A stretch of 64,000 nt of DNA, taken from NCBI GenBank assembly GCA_902826115.1, contig CADEDO010000010.1:1-64000 (forward strand), in the 5' to 3' direction. Made by a program: the position numbers and the translations under genes. Source of the DNA: an uncultured Nitrosomonas sp. (GTDB lineage Bacteria > Pseudomonadota > Gammaproteobacteria > Burkholderiales > Nitrosomonadaceae). Position 1 is the first letter of the stretch, and each line of letters starts with the position of its first letter. This document shows, one piece after another, positions 27,930 through 37,900 of this stretch. Below the pieces are notes generated by a model. That model saw only the letters and a list, made by a program, of their open reading frames with translations, was not told the DNA's origin and made no database searches.

Positions 27930-28973
27930 ATGAATTTAACTCTTCTCGTACCTAATCTATTCTGGCCGGACATATCGCAACCAGAAATTTATAATGACTT
28001 ATCAACACCCTATTTAGAGAAGCTGTTATCAAAGAGTACCTCCGCTCATGACTCTTCACACGAAATGGAAGCTTGGTTATGCAAAGCATTTAATGTAGAA
28101 AAGCAGCAGAACAGTTGGCCTGTTGCACCAATCATGCTTTACGCTGACGATCCAAGTTTAGTAAATGCCAATAAAGATTTCTGGATGCGCGCCGATCCTG
28201 TTCATCTCCGAATTGAACAAAATCATATTATGCTCGCTGACCGCCAGATCTTTGAAATTGATGAGGAAGAAGCCAAACAGCTAGTGCAAACAATAAATCA
28301 CAATCTGAGTAATTACAATTTCTCTTTATTACCATTACGACCTGATCGCTGGTATATCCGTTTACCTTCCATACCAGAAATACAAACGTATACGCTGAAT
28401 CAAGTAACGTGCAAGAATATTAATAATTTTTTACCCACAGGCGATCAAAGTATTATTTGGCATAAAATTTTCAATGAAATTCAAATGTTGCTTCATGAAC
28501 ATCCAATTAATCAAGCACGCGAATCTCGTGGAGAGTTAGCCATTAACAGTATTTGGTTTTGGGGAGGAGGGCATATGCCCCAATCAATACAATCTTCGTA
28601 TGCACATGTATGGAGCAACAACGATTTAACCTTCGCATTAACATTAGCAAGTGCGCAAAATCATTCAGCACTTCCCGAGAATGCTGGCAAATGGTTGCAA
28701 ACATTAAAAACAGGAAACCATTTGGTGGTATTGGATACTTTGCTTGGGAAGGCAAAATACAGAGATGCTTATGGTTGGCGTGAAGCTTTAAAAACTTTGG
28801 AAGTTAACTGGTTCACATTTTTATACACTGCGCTTCAGGAAGGGAAAATCAATCAATTGACTATTGCAGCTCTCAATGAGACCACATCCCAGAATTTCGT
28901 GATAACGCGCTCTAATTTATGGAAATTCTGGCTTAGAAGTAAGCCACTATCATCTTATATTGGAAAACGTTAG
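27930..28973 (+). CDS. Conserved protein, phosphoglycerate-mutase-like annotation
   Basis: 347 residues. The pattern FWMRADPVHLRIEQNHIMLAD, LLPLRPDRWYIRLP and INSIWFWGGGHMPQ matches a proteobacterial family usually annotated as cofactor-independent phosphoglycerate mutase-related or as uncharacterised. I do not see the metal-binding Asp/His/Ser set of the alkaline-phosphatase superfamily, so mutase activity is doubtful and the true function is unknown. No signal peptide or membrane segment. The EAL-domain gene follows 83 bases downstream on the same strand, but in other betaproteobacteria I would expect a different neighbour, so the pairing may not be functional. Confidence 0.6.
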   Translation: MNLTLLVPNLFWPDISQPEIYNDLSTPYLEKLLSKSTSAHDSSHEMEAWLCKAFNVEKQQNSWPVAPIMLYADDPSLVNANKDFWMRADPVHLRIEQNHIMLADRQIFEIDEEEAKQLVQTINHNLSNYNFSLLPLRPDRWYIRLPSIPEIQTYTLNQVTCKNINNFLPTGDQSIIWHKIFNEIQMLLHEHPINQARESRGELAINSIWFWGGGHMPQSIQSSYAHVWSNNDLTFALTLASAQNHSALPENAGKWLQTLKTGNHLVVLDTLLGKAKYRDAYGWREALKTLEVNWFTFLYTALQEGKINQLTIAALNETTSQNFVITRSNLWKFWLRSKPLSSYIGKR

Positions 28974-29056
28974 ATAAAATAATGATGATTTTATTTTTGA
29001 TTAAACATTAATTCTTATCAGATTCGATTCGCAAAGACTAAGGACAAGAAAAAGTC

Positions 29057-30556
29057 ATGAAAAAAACTTCATTATTCAATATTGCTAAGCCTTATTTGGC
29101 AATTTGCATCGCTTTAATCCTTACAATTTTTCTTTATGTAATCAATACATTTCTTGTCATCGAACTTGAATTCCATTGGTTGATGGTGCTATGGCTCTCA
29201 CTAATAGCGTCATTAATGACAATACTAATGCAAGTAGTAAGTCGAGAAAGAAGCATCAAAAGTTATTCTGATCAAATGTTAGTGAGTAAGGAAAGGCTTG
29301 CAAATGAAATCAAACATCGTTTATGGGCAGAGAAAACAGCTTCAGAAAGTAAAGTAAAATCTTTATTTATCGATGAAAATATTCCAATTATGCTGGCCTA
29401 CTTTAATACCGATCTACGCTGTCGTTACCATAATCGAATATTTCGCCGATGGTTTGGATTAAAACCTGATCAAATCGATGGGCGACTTCTTATGGAATTC
29501 TCGGACGCAGAATTCTACTCTAGTATCAAAGATTGCATTGAGGAAATTCAGGCCGGAAAAACAATACATAACGAGCGCATTCTTAATTCCACAAAAGGCT
29601 TTCCTTATATCTTCACAGAACAATATATTCCACATCTTGACAACAAAGGCAAAACGATCGGGTTTTATACGCTTCATACGCCTCGCGCACAAGAAAAAGA
29701 GCAGACTATTCCAAAGACCAAAGCCAAAAAACAAACTAAGCCGGTATCTCTTACAGTCAGTGAATTTTCTGTCAAAAGCAATACGGATTCTCAAAGCAAT
29801 CTAATATCTAAATCAAGCACAACAACAGCAACCAGAATTGCTCAAGCCATTAAAGAAGGGGAATTTAATCTGTATTATCAAAAGATAAATTCTATCCAAC
29901 CAACTGCCACAGCATCTTCGCATTATGAAATTTTGATTCGAATGAACGAAGAAGAAAACAACTTGATGCCCCCGGGCTCATTCTTGCCTTTAGTAGATCA
30001 ATACAAAATGATGCCGCAATTAGATCGCTGGATAGTCAACTATATCGTACAGTGGTTATCTGCTCACCCGGAGGTCAAAGCGACATTCTGTCTCAATGTC
30101 GCTAGAGATACTCTCAATGATCGCGCTTTTCCTAGCTTTATCCAGGAATGCTTGCAAAAAGCGAATGTACCTGCATCAAGTTTCTGTTTTGAGGTAGAAG
30201 TATTAGATGCCAGAACTAATATTGCTGATACTCTCATTTTTACACAAGAAGTTCGTGAACTAGGTTGTTTGGTTTCATTATGCAGCTTTGATCCTGATTC
30301 ATCCCAGTTGCTTGATAAAATTGAGTTTGATTACCTGAAGATTGATGGAAGTTTAGTTTGCAATATTCTTCGCGATGAAGAGGATCTAGAAAAGATAATA
30401 ATTATCAATCAATTGGCTCACAAAACGGGAATCCAAACAATTGCCGAACTAGTTGAAACAGATGATATTCTTGCCAAATTACAGCAAGTCGGGGTCGATT
30501 ATGCTCAAGGATTTGGGATTGGTAAGGCTCAGCCTTTTAAAGATCTTGAATTGTAA
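29057..30556 (+). CDS. Membrane PAS protein with degenerate EAL domain
   Basis: 499 residues. Two membrane helices (about 13-33 and 39-60), a helical linker, a PAS domain (about 105-215), a Lys/Ser-rich linker, and an EAL domain (about 255-495). The EAL domain lacks key catalytic groups: EAL is EIL, the DDFGTG loop reads CSFDPDSS, and the ITE segment reads FEVEVLD, whereas LKIDGS and AELVE persist. Loss of the DDFGTG metal ligands argues against c-di-GMP hydrolysis; degenerate EAL proteins often act as c-di-GMP receptors or protein-binding modules. Shine-Dalgarno AAGGA lies before the ATG. It ends at a strong hairpin shared with pntB. Confidence 0.85.
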   Translation: MKKTSLFNIAKPYLAICIALILTIFLYVINTFLVIELEFHWLMVLWLSLIASLMTILMQVVSRERSIKSYSDQMLVSKERLANEIKHRLWAEKTASESKVKSLFIDENIPIMLAYFNTDLRCRYHNRIFRRWFGLKPDQIDGRLLMEFSDAEFYSSIKDCIEEIQAGKTIHNERILNSTKGFPYIFTEQYIPHLDNKGKTIGFYTLHTPRAQEKEQTIPKTKAKKQTKPVSLTVSEFSVKSNTDSQSNLISKSSTTTATRIAQAIKEGEFNLYYQKINSIQPTATASSHYEILIRMNEEENNLMPPGSFLPLVDQYKMMPQLDRWIVNYIVQWLSAHPEVKATFCLNVARDTLNDRAFPSFIQECLQKANVPASSFCFEVEVLDARTNIADTLIFTQEVRELGCLVSLCSFDPDSSQLLDKIEFDYLKIDGSLVCNILRDEEDLEKIIIINQLAHKTGIQTIAELVETDDILAKLQQVGVDYAQGFGIGKAQPFKDLEL

Positions 30557-30574
30557 ATTCAATGTTGTAATTAC

Positions 30575-30617
30575 AAAAATAAGAAGCAACTAATGTAAAA
30601 ATGTGCTTCTTATTTTT
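30575..30617. terminator. Bidirectional intrinsic terminator
   Basis: A perfect 14-bp stem, AAAAATAAGAAGCA (30575-30588) with TGCTTCTTATTTTT (30604-30617), around a 15-base loop. A-rich on the left arm and T-rich on the right, it works for both the EAL gene and convergent pntB. Confidence 0.85.
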
Positions 30618-30646
30618 ATTGTAATAATCAAATCTGATGGAGCAGA

Positions 30647-32026
30647 TTAGAGCGCCTTAACCATATGCTCCACGACCTTCTTGGCATCTCCAAATATCAT
30701 CATGGTTTTATCCATATAAAACAGATCATTATCAAGTCCTGCATAACCAACAGCCATGCTCCGCTTAACAACCATTACTGTGCGTGCTTTATGCGCATCC
30801 AAGATAGGCATACCATAAATTGGACTACCAGCAACATATGCAGCTGGATTCACCACATCATTGGCACCTAATACAAGGACAACATCCGTATTTGAGAAAT
30901 CACTATTGATCTCTTCCATTTCCTGAACTTGCTCATAAGGAATCTCAGCTTCAGCCAATAATACATTCATATGCCCAGGCATACGACCTGCAACTGGATG
31001 AATAGCAAAACGCACATTTACTCCTTTTTCATGCAATAACTCAGCCAATTCTTTAACAGCATGCTGTGCCCTTGCAACAGCCAGTCCATATCCTGGGACG
31101 ATAATCACACTATCCGCATTACCCATCAAGAAGGCCGCATCTTCAGCACTTCCACTCCGATATGTCTTCTGCACACCATCATCCACTGCTACTGCACCGC
31201 CATCACTGCCAAAACCACCCAATATGACAGATAGAAATGGTCGATTCATAGCCTTACACATAATATAAGACAGAATCGCGCCCGAGCTACCCACCAATGA
31301 TCCAGCAATAATTAGCATTGGATTTCCGAGAGAAAAACCAATACCTGCTGCAGCCCAACCGGAATATGAATTAAGCATAGAAATCACTACTGGCATATCA
31401 GCACCACCAATAGGAATAATGATCATGAAGCCTAATATAAAAGCAATTGCAGTCATCGCAATGAATGCATTCCAGTTTGTGGTATCACTGAAGAAAAACC
31501 ACAAGCCAAATCCAATCATAATGAGTGCAAGCAATAGATTAATCATATGCTGACCGGTAAATACGATCGGCGTACCACTCATGCGACCAGACAATTTCAG
31601 AAATGCAATCACTGAGCCAGACCATGTCATAGCACCAATAAAAGTACCCAAGAACAGCTCCAGCTTACTACCAGCAGGCAGTGTTTCCGGCAAGCCAAAC
31701 GAAACCGGATTATTAACTGCAGCAACGGCAATAAACACAGCCGCCAAGCCCACCAGCGAATGCATGAATGCGACCAGCTCAGGCATCGCTGTCATTTGCA
31801 CCCGCTGCGCTACGATCGCACCAATAATGCCACCGACTGCGATGCAGCCTAGAATTAAAGGCCAGTTTTGAGTAAGCGTCAGCGTTGTAGCAACAGCAAT
31901 CCCCATACCGATGATGCCGAACAAGTTTCCACGACGTGCAGATTCAGGCGAGCTTAGACCTTTAAGTGCCAGTATAAAAAATACCGAGGCCACTAAATAT
32001 GCAAGTGCTACCATATTTGCTGACAT
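30647..32026 (-). CDS. pntB: NAD(P) transhydrogenase subunit beta
   Basis: 459 residues. Eight or nine membrane helices form domain II, followed by the soluble NADP-binding domain III with IIVPGYGLAVARAQHAVKEL, HPVAGRMPGHMNVLLAEA and VLVLGANDVVNPAA. With PntA it couples proton entry to hydride transfer from NADH to NADP+, a main NADPH source. Its ATG follows the stop of the small alpha-2 subunit gene directly. Last gene of the three-gene pnt operon. Confidence 0.97.
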   Translation of the reverse strand: MSANMVALAYLVASVFFILALKGLSSPESARRGNLFGIIGMGIAVATTLTLTQNWPLILGCIAVGGIIGAIVAQRVQMTAMPELVAFMHSLVGLAAVFIAVAAVNNPVSFGLPETLPAGSKLELFLGTFIGAMTWSGSVIAFLKLSGRMSGTPIVFTGQHMINLLLALIMIGFGLWFFFSDTTNWNAFIAMTAIAFILGFMIIIPIGGADMPVVISMLNSYSGWAAAGIGFSLGNPMLIIAGSLVGSSGAILSYIMCKAMNRPFLSVILGGFGSDGGAVAVDDGVQKTYRSGSAEDAAFLMGNADSVIIVPGYGLAVARAQHAVKELAELLHEKGVNVRFAIHPVAGRMPGHMNVLLAEAEIPYEQVQEMEEINSDFSNTDVVLVLGANDVVNPAAYVAGSPIYGMPILDAHKARTVMVVKRSMAVGYAGLDNDLFYMDKTMMIFGDAKKVVEHMVKAL

Positions 32027-32335
32027 TTACGCATTTCCTTTTTTTTCTTTTTTCTTGAACATTTCCAGCATACGTTGACTCACCAGAAATCCACCAAAAA
32101 CATTAATTGCCGCCAGTGTTACTGCGACTGCACCCAGCCAGACCCCCCAGTCAGTTTCTGCTGGCCCAGCTGCCAGCATTGCACCTACAAGAATAATGCC
32201 AGAGATTGCGTTAGTCACTGACATCAAAGGGGTATGCAGTGCTGGAGTAACATTCCACACCACATGATAGCCAACAAAAATTGCCAGCACAAAAACTGTT
32301 AGATTGATAATAAATGGATCAATTTCACCAATCAT
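32027..32335 (-). CDS. pntAB: NAD(P) transhydrogenase subunit alpha, membrane part
   Basis: 102 residues from ATG 32335, which has AAAGGAG seven bases upstream; a longer reading from 32383 adds a basic N-terminus with no ribosome site. Three or four membrane helices ([58 protein letters not shown]) correspond to the C-terminal membrane part of E. coli PntA. The split into soluble and membrane alpha polypeptides is usual in alphaproteobacteria and many betaproteobacteria. Confidence 0.93.
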   Translation of the reverse strand: MIGEIDPFIINLTVFVLAIFVGYHVVWNVTPALHTPLMSVTNAISGIILVGAMLAAGPAETDWGVWLGAVAVTLAAINVFGGFLVSQRMLEMFKKKEKKGNA

Positions 32336-32423
32336 GATTACTCCTTTAAAATTCGTTAACTGCTTACGTCTTAAACGCAACACTTGATAAGTGATACTGT
32401 AAAACCAACAAACATATCATTAA

Positions 32424-33551
32424 TTATGATTTAGTAATCACTTCACCGCCTGTGCAAACCAACGTTCCAGCAATGATCTCATCCTCACGATCGACTTTAA
32501 GTTCACCACTTTCTGGATCAAGCATCAAGTTTAGAAAATTCATTAGGTTCCGGGCATACAGCGTACTTGAATCAGCTGCTACCAATCCTGGAATATTTGC
32601 AATACCTATCAGGTGCACACCATGCTTCACCACAGTTTTGTTCAATTCTGAAAGTGGACAATTCCCCCCTGCTTCGACCGCCATATCCACAATAACAGAG
32701 CCTGGCCTCATCGCTCGAACGGTCTCTTCTTTGATCAGAACCGGAGCTGGCCGCCCAGGAATCAAAGCAGTAGTGATAATGATGTCCGCCGCAATCGCCC
32801 GCTCGTGCACTAGCTCGCCTTGGCGTCGTTTATAATCATCGGACATTTCTGTCGCGTATCCGCCTGCAGTCTCAGCTTTTGCTTTTTCTTCATCGCTAAG
32901 CGGTACCTCAACAAATTTAGCTCCCAGACTTTCCACTTGTTCTTTTGCAGCTGGTCGTACATCGAATGCCTCGACTACTGCACCGAGTCTTTTTGCCGTT
33001 GCAATCGCTTGCAAACCAGCAACGCCAGCACCCAAAATCAGAACTCGAGCAGCTTTTACAGTACCTGCTGCTGTCATCAGCATGGGAAAGAATCTTTGAT
33101 AAACGTTCGCTGCCATAATTACAGCTTTATAACCAGCAATATTCGCCTGTGATGACAGAACATCCATATTTTGTGCACGAGAAATACGTGGTAATTTCTC
33201 CATCGCAAATGCCGTCACTCCATGCTGAGCTAATGCATCGATACCTTCCTTATGATGTGGCGATAGAAGACCCAGCAGCACAACATTCCTACGCAACATA
33301 GCCAGTTCACTGGCTTCCGGACCCCGTACCTTGAGCACGATCTCCGATTGCGCATATAATGCGGCTGCATCCGTCATGATAGTTGCACCGGCCTCTTGAT
33401 AAGCCGAGTCCGGTATACTAGCGCCCGCACCAGCTCCTGATTGCACTGATACTTTATGAACACCCTTAGCAGTAAATTTTTTCACGGTCTCCGGTGTAGC
33501 TGCTACACGCGTTTCTCCCCCGCGAATCTCTGCGGGTATGCCTATATGCAT
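32424..33551 (-). CDS. pntAA: NAD(P) transhydrogenase subunit alpha, NAD-binding part
   Basis: 375 residues of the alanine dehydrogenase/PNT domain I fold: MHIGIPAEIRGGETRVAATPETVKK, VLILGAGVAGLQAIATAKRLGA (NAD Rossmann loop), AFDVRPAAKEQVESLGAKF, and VIVDMAVEAGGNCPLSE. It binds NADH on the cytoplasmic face and starts hydride transfer to PntB domain III. First gene of pntAA-pntAB-pntB; 88 bases separate it from the second. The promoter should be in the 297-base gap upstream, where I see nothing distinctive. Confidence 0.96.
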   Translation of the reverse strand: MHIGIPAEIRGGETRVAATPETVKKFTAKGVHKVSVQSGAGAGASIPDSAYQEAGATIMTDAAALYAQSEIVLKVRGPEASELAMLRRNVVLLGLLSPHHKEGIDALAQHGVTAFAMEKLPRISRAQNMDVLSSQANIAGYKAVIMAANVYQRFFPMLMTAAGTVKAARVLILGAGVAGLQAIATAKRLGAVVEAFDVRPAAKEQVESLGAKFVEVPLSDEEKAKAETAGGYATEMSDDYKRRQGELVHERAIAADIIITTALIPGRPAPVLIKEETVRAMRPGSVIVDMAVEAGGNCPLSELNKTVVKHGVHLIGIANIPGLVAADSSTLYARNLMNFLNLMLDPESGELKVDREDEIIAGTLVCTGGEVITKS

Positions 33552-33848
33552 TGATGATCTCCCTTTTCTTGCCTATCTACTTGCAAACAAAACCCAAAAT
33601 TGCTTTTAATTCTTTTAATGAATCGTGAATTATAAATCAATTTACAAGTAATGCATTACTCAGATCAGGAAAAACTTGATCTGGCTCGACTTTCTGGCTA
33701 TTTGTGTAACTAGTATTCATCATGAAATCGGCACAATCACCTATTAATTAGATGTCAGATTATGAATTTACCCCGCCCCCTAGTGCGGCTTCTGCACAAC
33801 ACAATCCGCGACACGCAAGATACATTGATGTAATTGATGTCACTAGAA

Positions 33849-34649
33849 TTATCCATTCTCGTCATTAAATTCTTGTTTTAATTGCTGTGAAATCTGCGCT
33901 AATACAACTTCAATCTTAATCAATAATAATTCTGCATCCGCCCAATTATTAATGGTATTAGTTTTCTCAAGATTTTCACACAAATCGGCAAAACTCAAAG
34001 CGCCGATTGCCTTCGCAGAAGATTTTAACTTATGCCCCAAATGATTCAAAGCTGACAAGTCTCTATTAGCCCGCGCCACTTGCATCTCTGCTAGAGTGCT
34101 ACTGGCAACTTCGATGAATTTCAGCCCAAATTTGTGCACCAAAGCTGTATTTTGATGAAACATTTGATATAACACTTTCATGTCAATGGGAGGAAGTTCT
34201 GCGGATGCCGGCTCTGCCATTACTTTATCCGTTTCTTTGCTATTGCCGGTTCGTAAATCGAGTTTATCCGGCAACCACTTAGCGATAATTTGATACATTG
34301 CATTCAAATCAACAGGATCGAGTATCAAATCATCCATACCAGCAGCTAAACATAGATCGCGACTTTCAAGAGATAATTGATCAGATATTGCGATGATTGT
34401 TTGTTCCGCAAACTCCTTTCTTGCGCGTATTTGATGGATAGCTGCAAAACGGTCTGCCATCGACATTTGAGCATCTATGAATACCAAATCAAATTTTTGA
34501 GCAGCTAACTGCTCCAGCGCTTCCTGCACATTACTCACAGCAACTATGACAACACCGGCTAAACGCAACCAATCAATAATCGTCGATTGACTCGAAAGAT
34601 TACCCCTGACAACCAGAATGTGGATTTCGTCTATGCGTGCTTGAGTCAC
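33849..34649 (-). CDS. Pseudo-receiver plus Hpt domain protein
   Basis: 266 residues. The N-terminal 125 look like a response-regulator receiver with Asp in LVFIDAQMSM, but the acidic pair after strand 1 is replaced (ILVVRGN instead of VVDDN) and the lysine near strand 5 is missing (ILDPVD instead of AKPVD). It probably cannot be phosphorylated normally. The C-terminal 110 form an Hpt helix bundle with LGHKLKSSAKAIGA, where the phospho-accepting His is intact. This suggests a phosphotransfer protein controlled by a structural receiver. No hybrid kinase is in the window. A 287-base gap without genes separates it from the fused oxidoreductase. Confidence 0.75.
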   Translation of the reverse strand: MTQARIDEIHILVVRGNLSSQSTIIDWLRLAGVVIVAVSNVQEALEQLAAQKFDLVFIDAQMSMADRFAAIHQIRARKEFAEQTIIAISDQLSLESRDLCLAAGMDDLILDPVDLNAMYQIIAKWLPDKLDLRTGNSKETDKVMAEPASAELPPIDMKVLYQMFHQNTALVHKFGLKFIEVASSTLAEMQVARANRDLSALNHLGHKLKSSAKAIGALSFADLCENLEKTNTINNWADAELLLIKIEVVLAQISQQLKQEFNDENG

Positions 34650-34936
34650 TTCAAACTTATCATCCCGTTGGTCACAACTTTTGCCTTAATTTTATTCCCA
34701 CGCCCCAAACAAGCGACAAATTAGAATCTGCAGGTTCTTTTCATCATCAATAGGCTTTTTTCTTGCGACGTCACTCCCAGAAATCAGGTGAATAAAACCA
34801 GAACTCGAGATAATATGACTACACTTCCGTCGCAAAAAAACCCATAAGACACTTCATCTTTCTCGTATGATTTTCGCTCGTGAATAACACTTGTTCAAAT
34901 CACCTAAACACCACAAGGTGATTAACCGGACACTAT

Positions 34937-37900
34937 TCACTGATTGCTTAAACAACGTCCAATCCATCGATTGGTTAGTTTCTCCTGCACGGTGTTCTGA
35001 CGCAAACGCGTTGCCAAACCTGGAAAATCAACTTTATCCAGTGGCTGATCTTGATTAAAGCAGGAAAACACATATGTAATTTTTCCAGTTTCCGGATCTT
35101 GATGCGGCTGTAGGCACTGAGCACAAATTTCCTTCATCATGCACTGCATCGGAGAATTAATCGAGCCAATGGCAAAATGATCTGCTTTTAAGTAAGATTT
35201 CAACTGGTTATGACGTGCCATACCCACTGCCGCCATCATACGATCTGAACCGATCGCAATAATATGATCTGCATCGGCCAATGCTACCGGTTGCTCGCCC
35301 AATTCACCGCTAGCATAAGCAACCATGGCTTGCACAATATTACCTACATAGCTTTTATCTTGAGAGCGCGTAGCGTCAAAACCTGGCGATTCATCACAGC
35401 ACCAGACGACGATATCTGCCGCAGCCTCAATTTCAGCAACCTTATAGCGGTCAACCAGCTTTTTATAGCCTGCAAAATACAAAACTTTTGATCCGGCAGC
35501 GCGTGCAGCCGCACCGATAGAAAATAGCACCGCATTCCCCAGACCACCACCTACCAGCACTACGGTTTCGCCAGAGGGAATCTCTGTTGGTGTTCCGGTT
35601 GGCCCCATTAACACAACCGGCTCACCCGGCTTTAGCATGGCGCAAAGATTAGACGATCCACCCATTTCTAATACGATCAACGAAACAAGCCCACGTTCGA
35701 TATCTACAGAAGCACCTGTCAATGCGAGACCTTCCATCGCCAATCGAGTATCGCTGGATACCGGCGCCAGCGTTGCATAATTCTGGAAACGATAAAATTG
35801 ACCGGGCTGAAAATGCTCGGCAGCCATTGGAGCATGCACAACCACTTCGATAATATTCGGTGCTAACCTTTCCACCTTATAAACAGTAGGCCTCAATTGA
35901 TCATTCAATCCCGAGAAAAACTGCTGAGACGATTCATTCGATGCTGGCTTAATGCGCTCCAGTACCCGATTAACCACCGGATAACCCTGTTTAGCACTCG
36001 ACATCGCTTTTACCACGTTCCCCGAATAAGATGGGTGCAAATCACCGAAGAAACTGATGAAGCGACCATCCTGCTTATCTTTGTAGCGACTGAGTAATAC
36101 CATCGGCGTATCCGGTTTGGGATTGGCATAAGGTGGCTGCACCCGATTACCCTCTTCATCACACGCAGCAAAATAACGACCGTCCAGTTTAAAGATCTGC
36201 TCATCTTCTCGCGCCAGCACTGTATTAGGCTGAGTTCCTGCTGCAACCAGCAATGCACGCGCTGGTAGCTCAACTTCGCCAGCATCCTGCCACTGTCCGG
36301 CTTCATCTTGTTTTTGCACTGCAAATCGCACGGATTGCGTATGTTCCCATTGATCAATATTAACCCGCACAGGCGTCAAACCCTCAGCAAACCAGATCCC
36401 TTCTTCCAAAGCCTTTTCAACCTCTTCATGATTCAAAGTATAGGAAGGGCTATCAATCAGACGTTTGCGATAGGCTATGGTTGCTCCGCCCCAAGATTGT
36501 AATAAGGCAATGATGCGTGGAATACGTCCTTCCCGTTCAGCAGCCTCACGTTCTGAGCGAATTGCACGCGCATGGCTGAGAAACTCGTTCGCGATTTCTT
36601 TTTCTTCAGCGTCCCACACATCGCGAATCGCTGCCTCTCCTTGTACAGCAGTCAGTATTTCATACCGTTTCAAGAATTTCTCAACCTGTACTGGATAATA
36701 GGCCAACGCTTCAGTAGCCGTGTCAATGGCTGTCAAACCACCGCCAATAACAACCACAGGCAAGCGCAATTGCATATTTGCAATGGAATCGCTCTGTCCC
36801 GCGCCTGTTAATTGCAGTGCCATCAAGAAATCAGAAGCTGCCCGCACCCCTCTCGCCAAACCATTGGGCAAGTTAAGTACGGTAGGACGACCGGCGCCGG
36901 CTGCCAAAGCAACATGATCAAACCCCATGGCAAATGCATCATCGGTCGTCAACGTGCCACCAAAACGCACGCCACCGAACAAGGCAAATTCCTCTCTACG
37001 TTCCAGTAACAAACGAATCAGCTTCAGGAAATTTTTATTCCAGCGCACGGTAATGCCGTATTCAGCCACACCACCGAAACCAGCTGGCATACGTTGATCC
37101 AGGTTTTCTTCCAGGGCGCTGGCTAAACGAATTGCTTTGAACGGAACACGCTCGCCCCGCTGATTAACCCCCGAAATCTCTTCCGGCAGCGGCTCTATCT
37201 TCAAACCGTCAATTCCGACCACTGTATGACCTTCATTCATCAAGTGGTGAGCCAGTGTATAACCGGCTGGTCCCATTCCCACCACAAGCACTTTGCGCCC
37301 AGATGCCGGTTTCGGTACCGGCCGGCGCAGATTAAGTGGATTCCAACGCGTCAAAAGACTGTAAATCTCAAAACCCCATGGCAGTGCCAACACATCTTTG
37401 AGTGTTCGAGTCTCTGCCTGTGGAATATCCACAGGCTCCTGTTTTTGATAAATGCAGGACTTCATGCAATCATTACAAATACGATGCCCAGTCCCCGCGC
37501 ACATCGGATTATCCAGCGCAATCATCGCCAAACTGCCGACCGCAACGCCTTGAGTTTTTAGTTTATGGAATTCAGAAATACGCTCTTCTAGCGGACAACC
37601 TGCCAGCAAAGCGCCTAATTCACTTTTTTTGAATGTAGGCACTTCGTCCGGTGCCTTAGGTTTTTGTATCATGCCTTTTGAGCATGAGTCTTTGCCTTGC
37701 TCATGACACCAGATGCAATAATTAGCTTCGTCCAATGCACCCATCAAGTCAGTTCCACCATCTGTCAGTGCAAAACCATTGCGTTCACGCAAATGATCCA
37801 ACCGATGCACAGGATATCCTGCGGAATCATCTGTATTCAGTGATAATAAATGTTGGAAATCCAGCTTGGCGGGGGATTTGAATAAAATGCCCTGCTGCGT

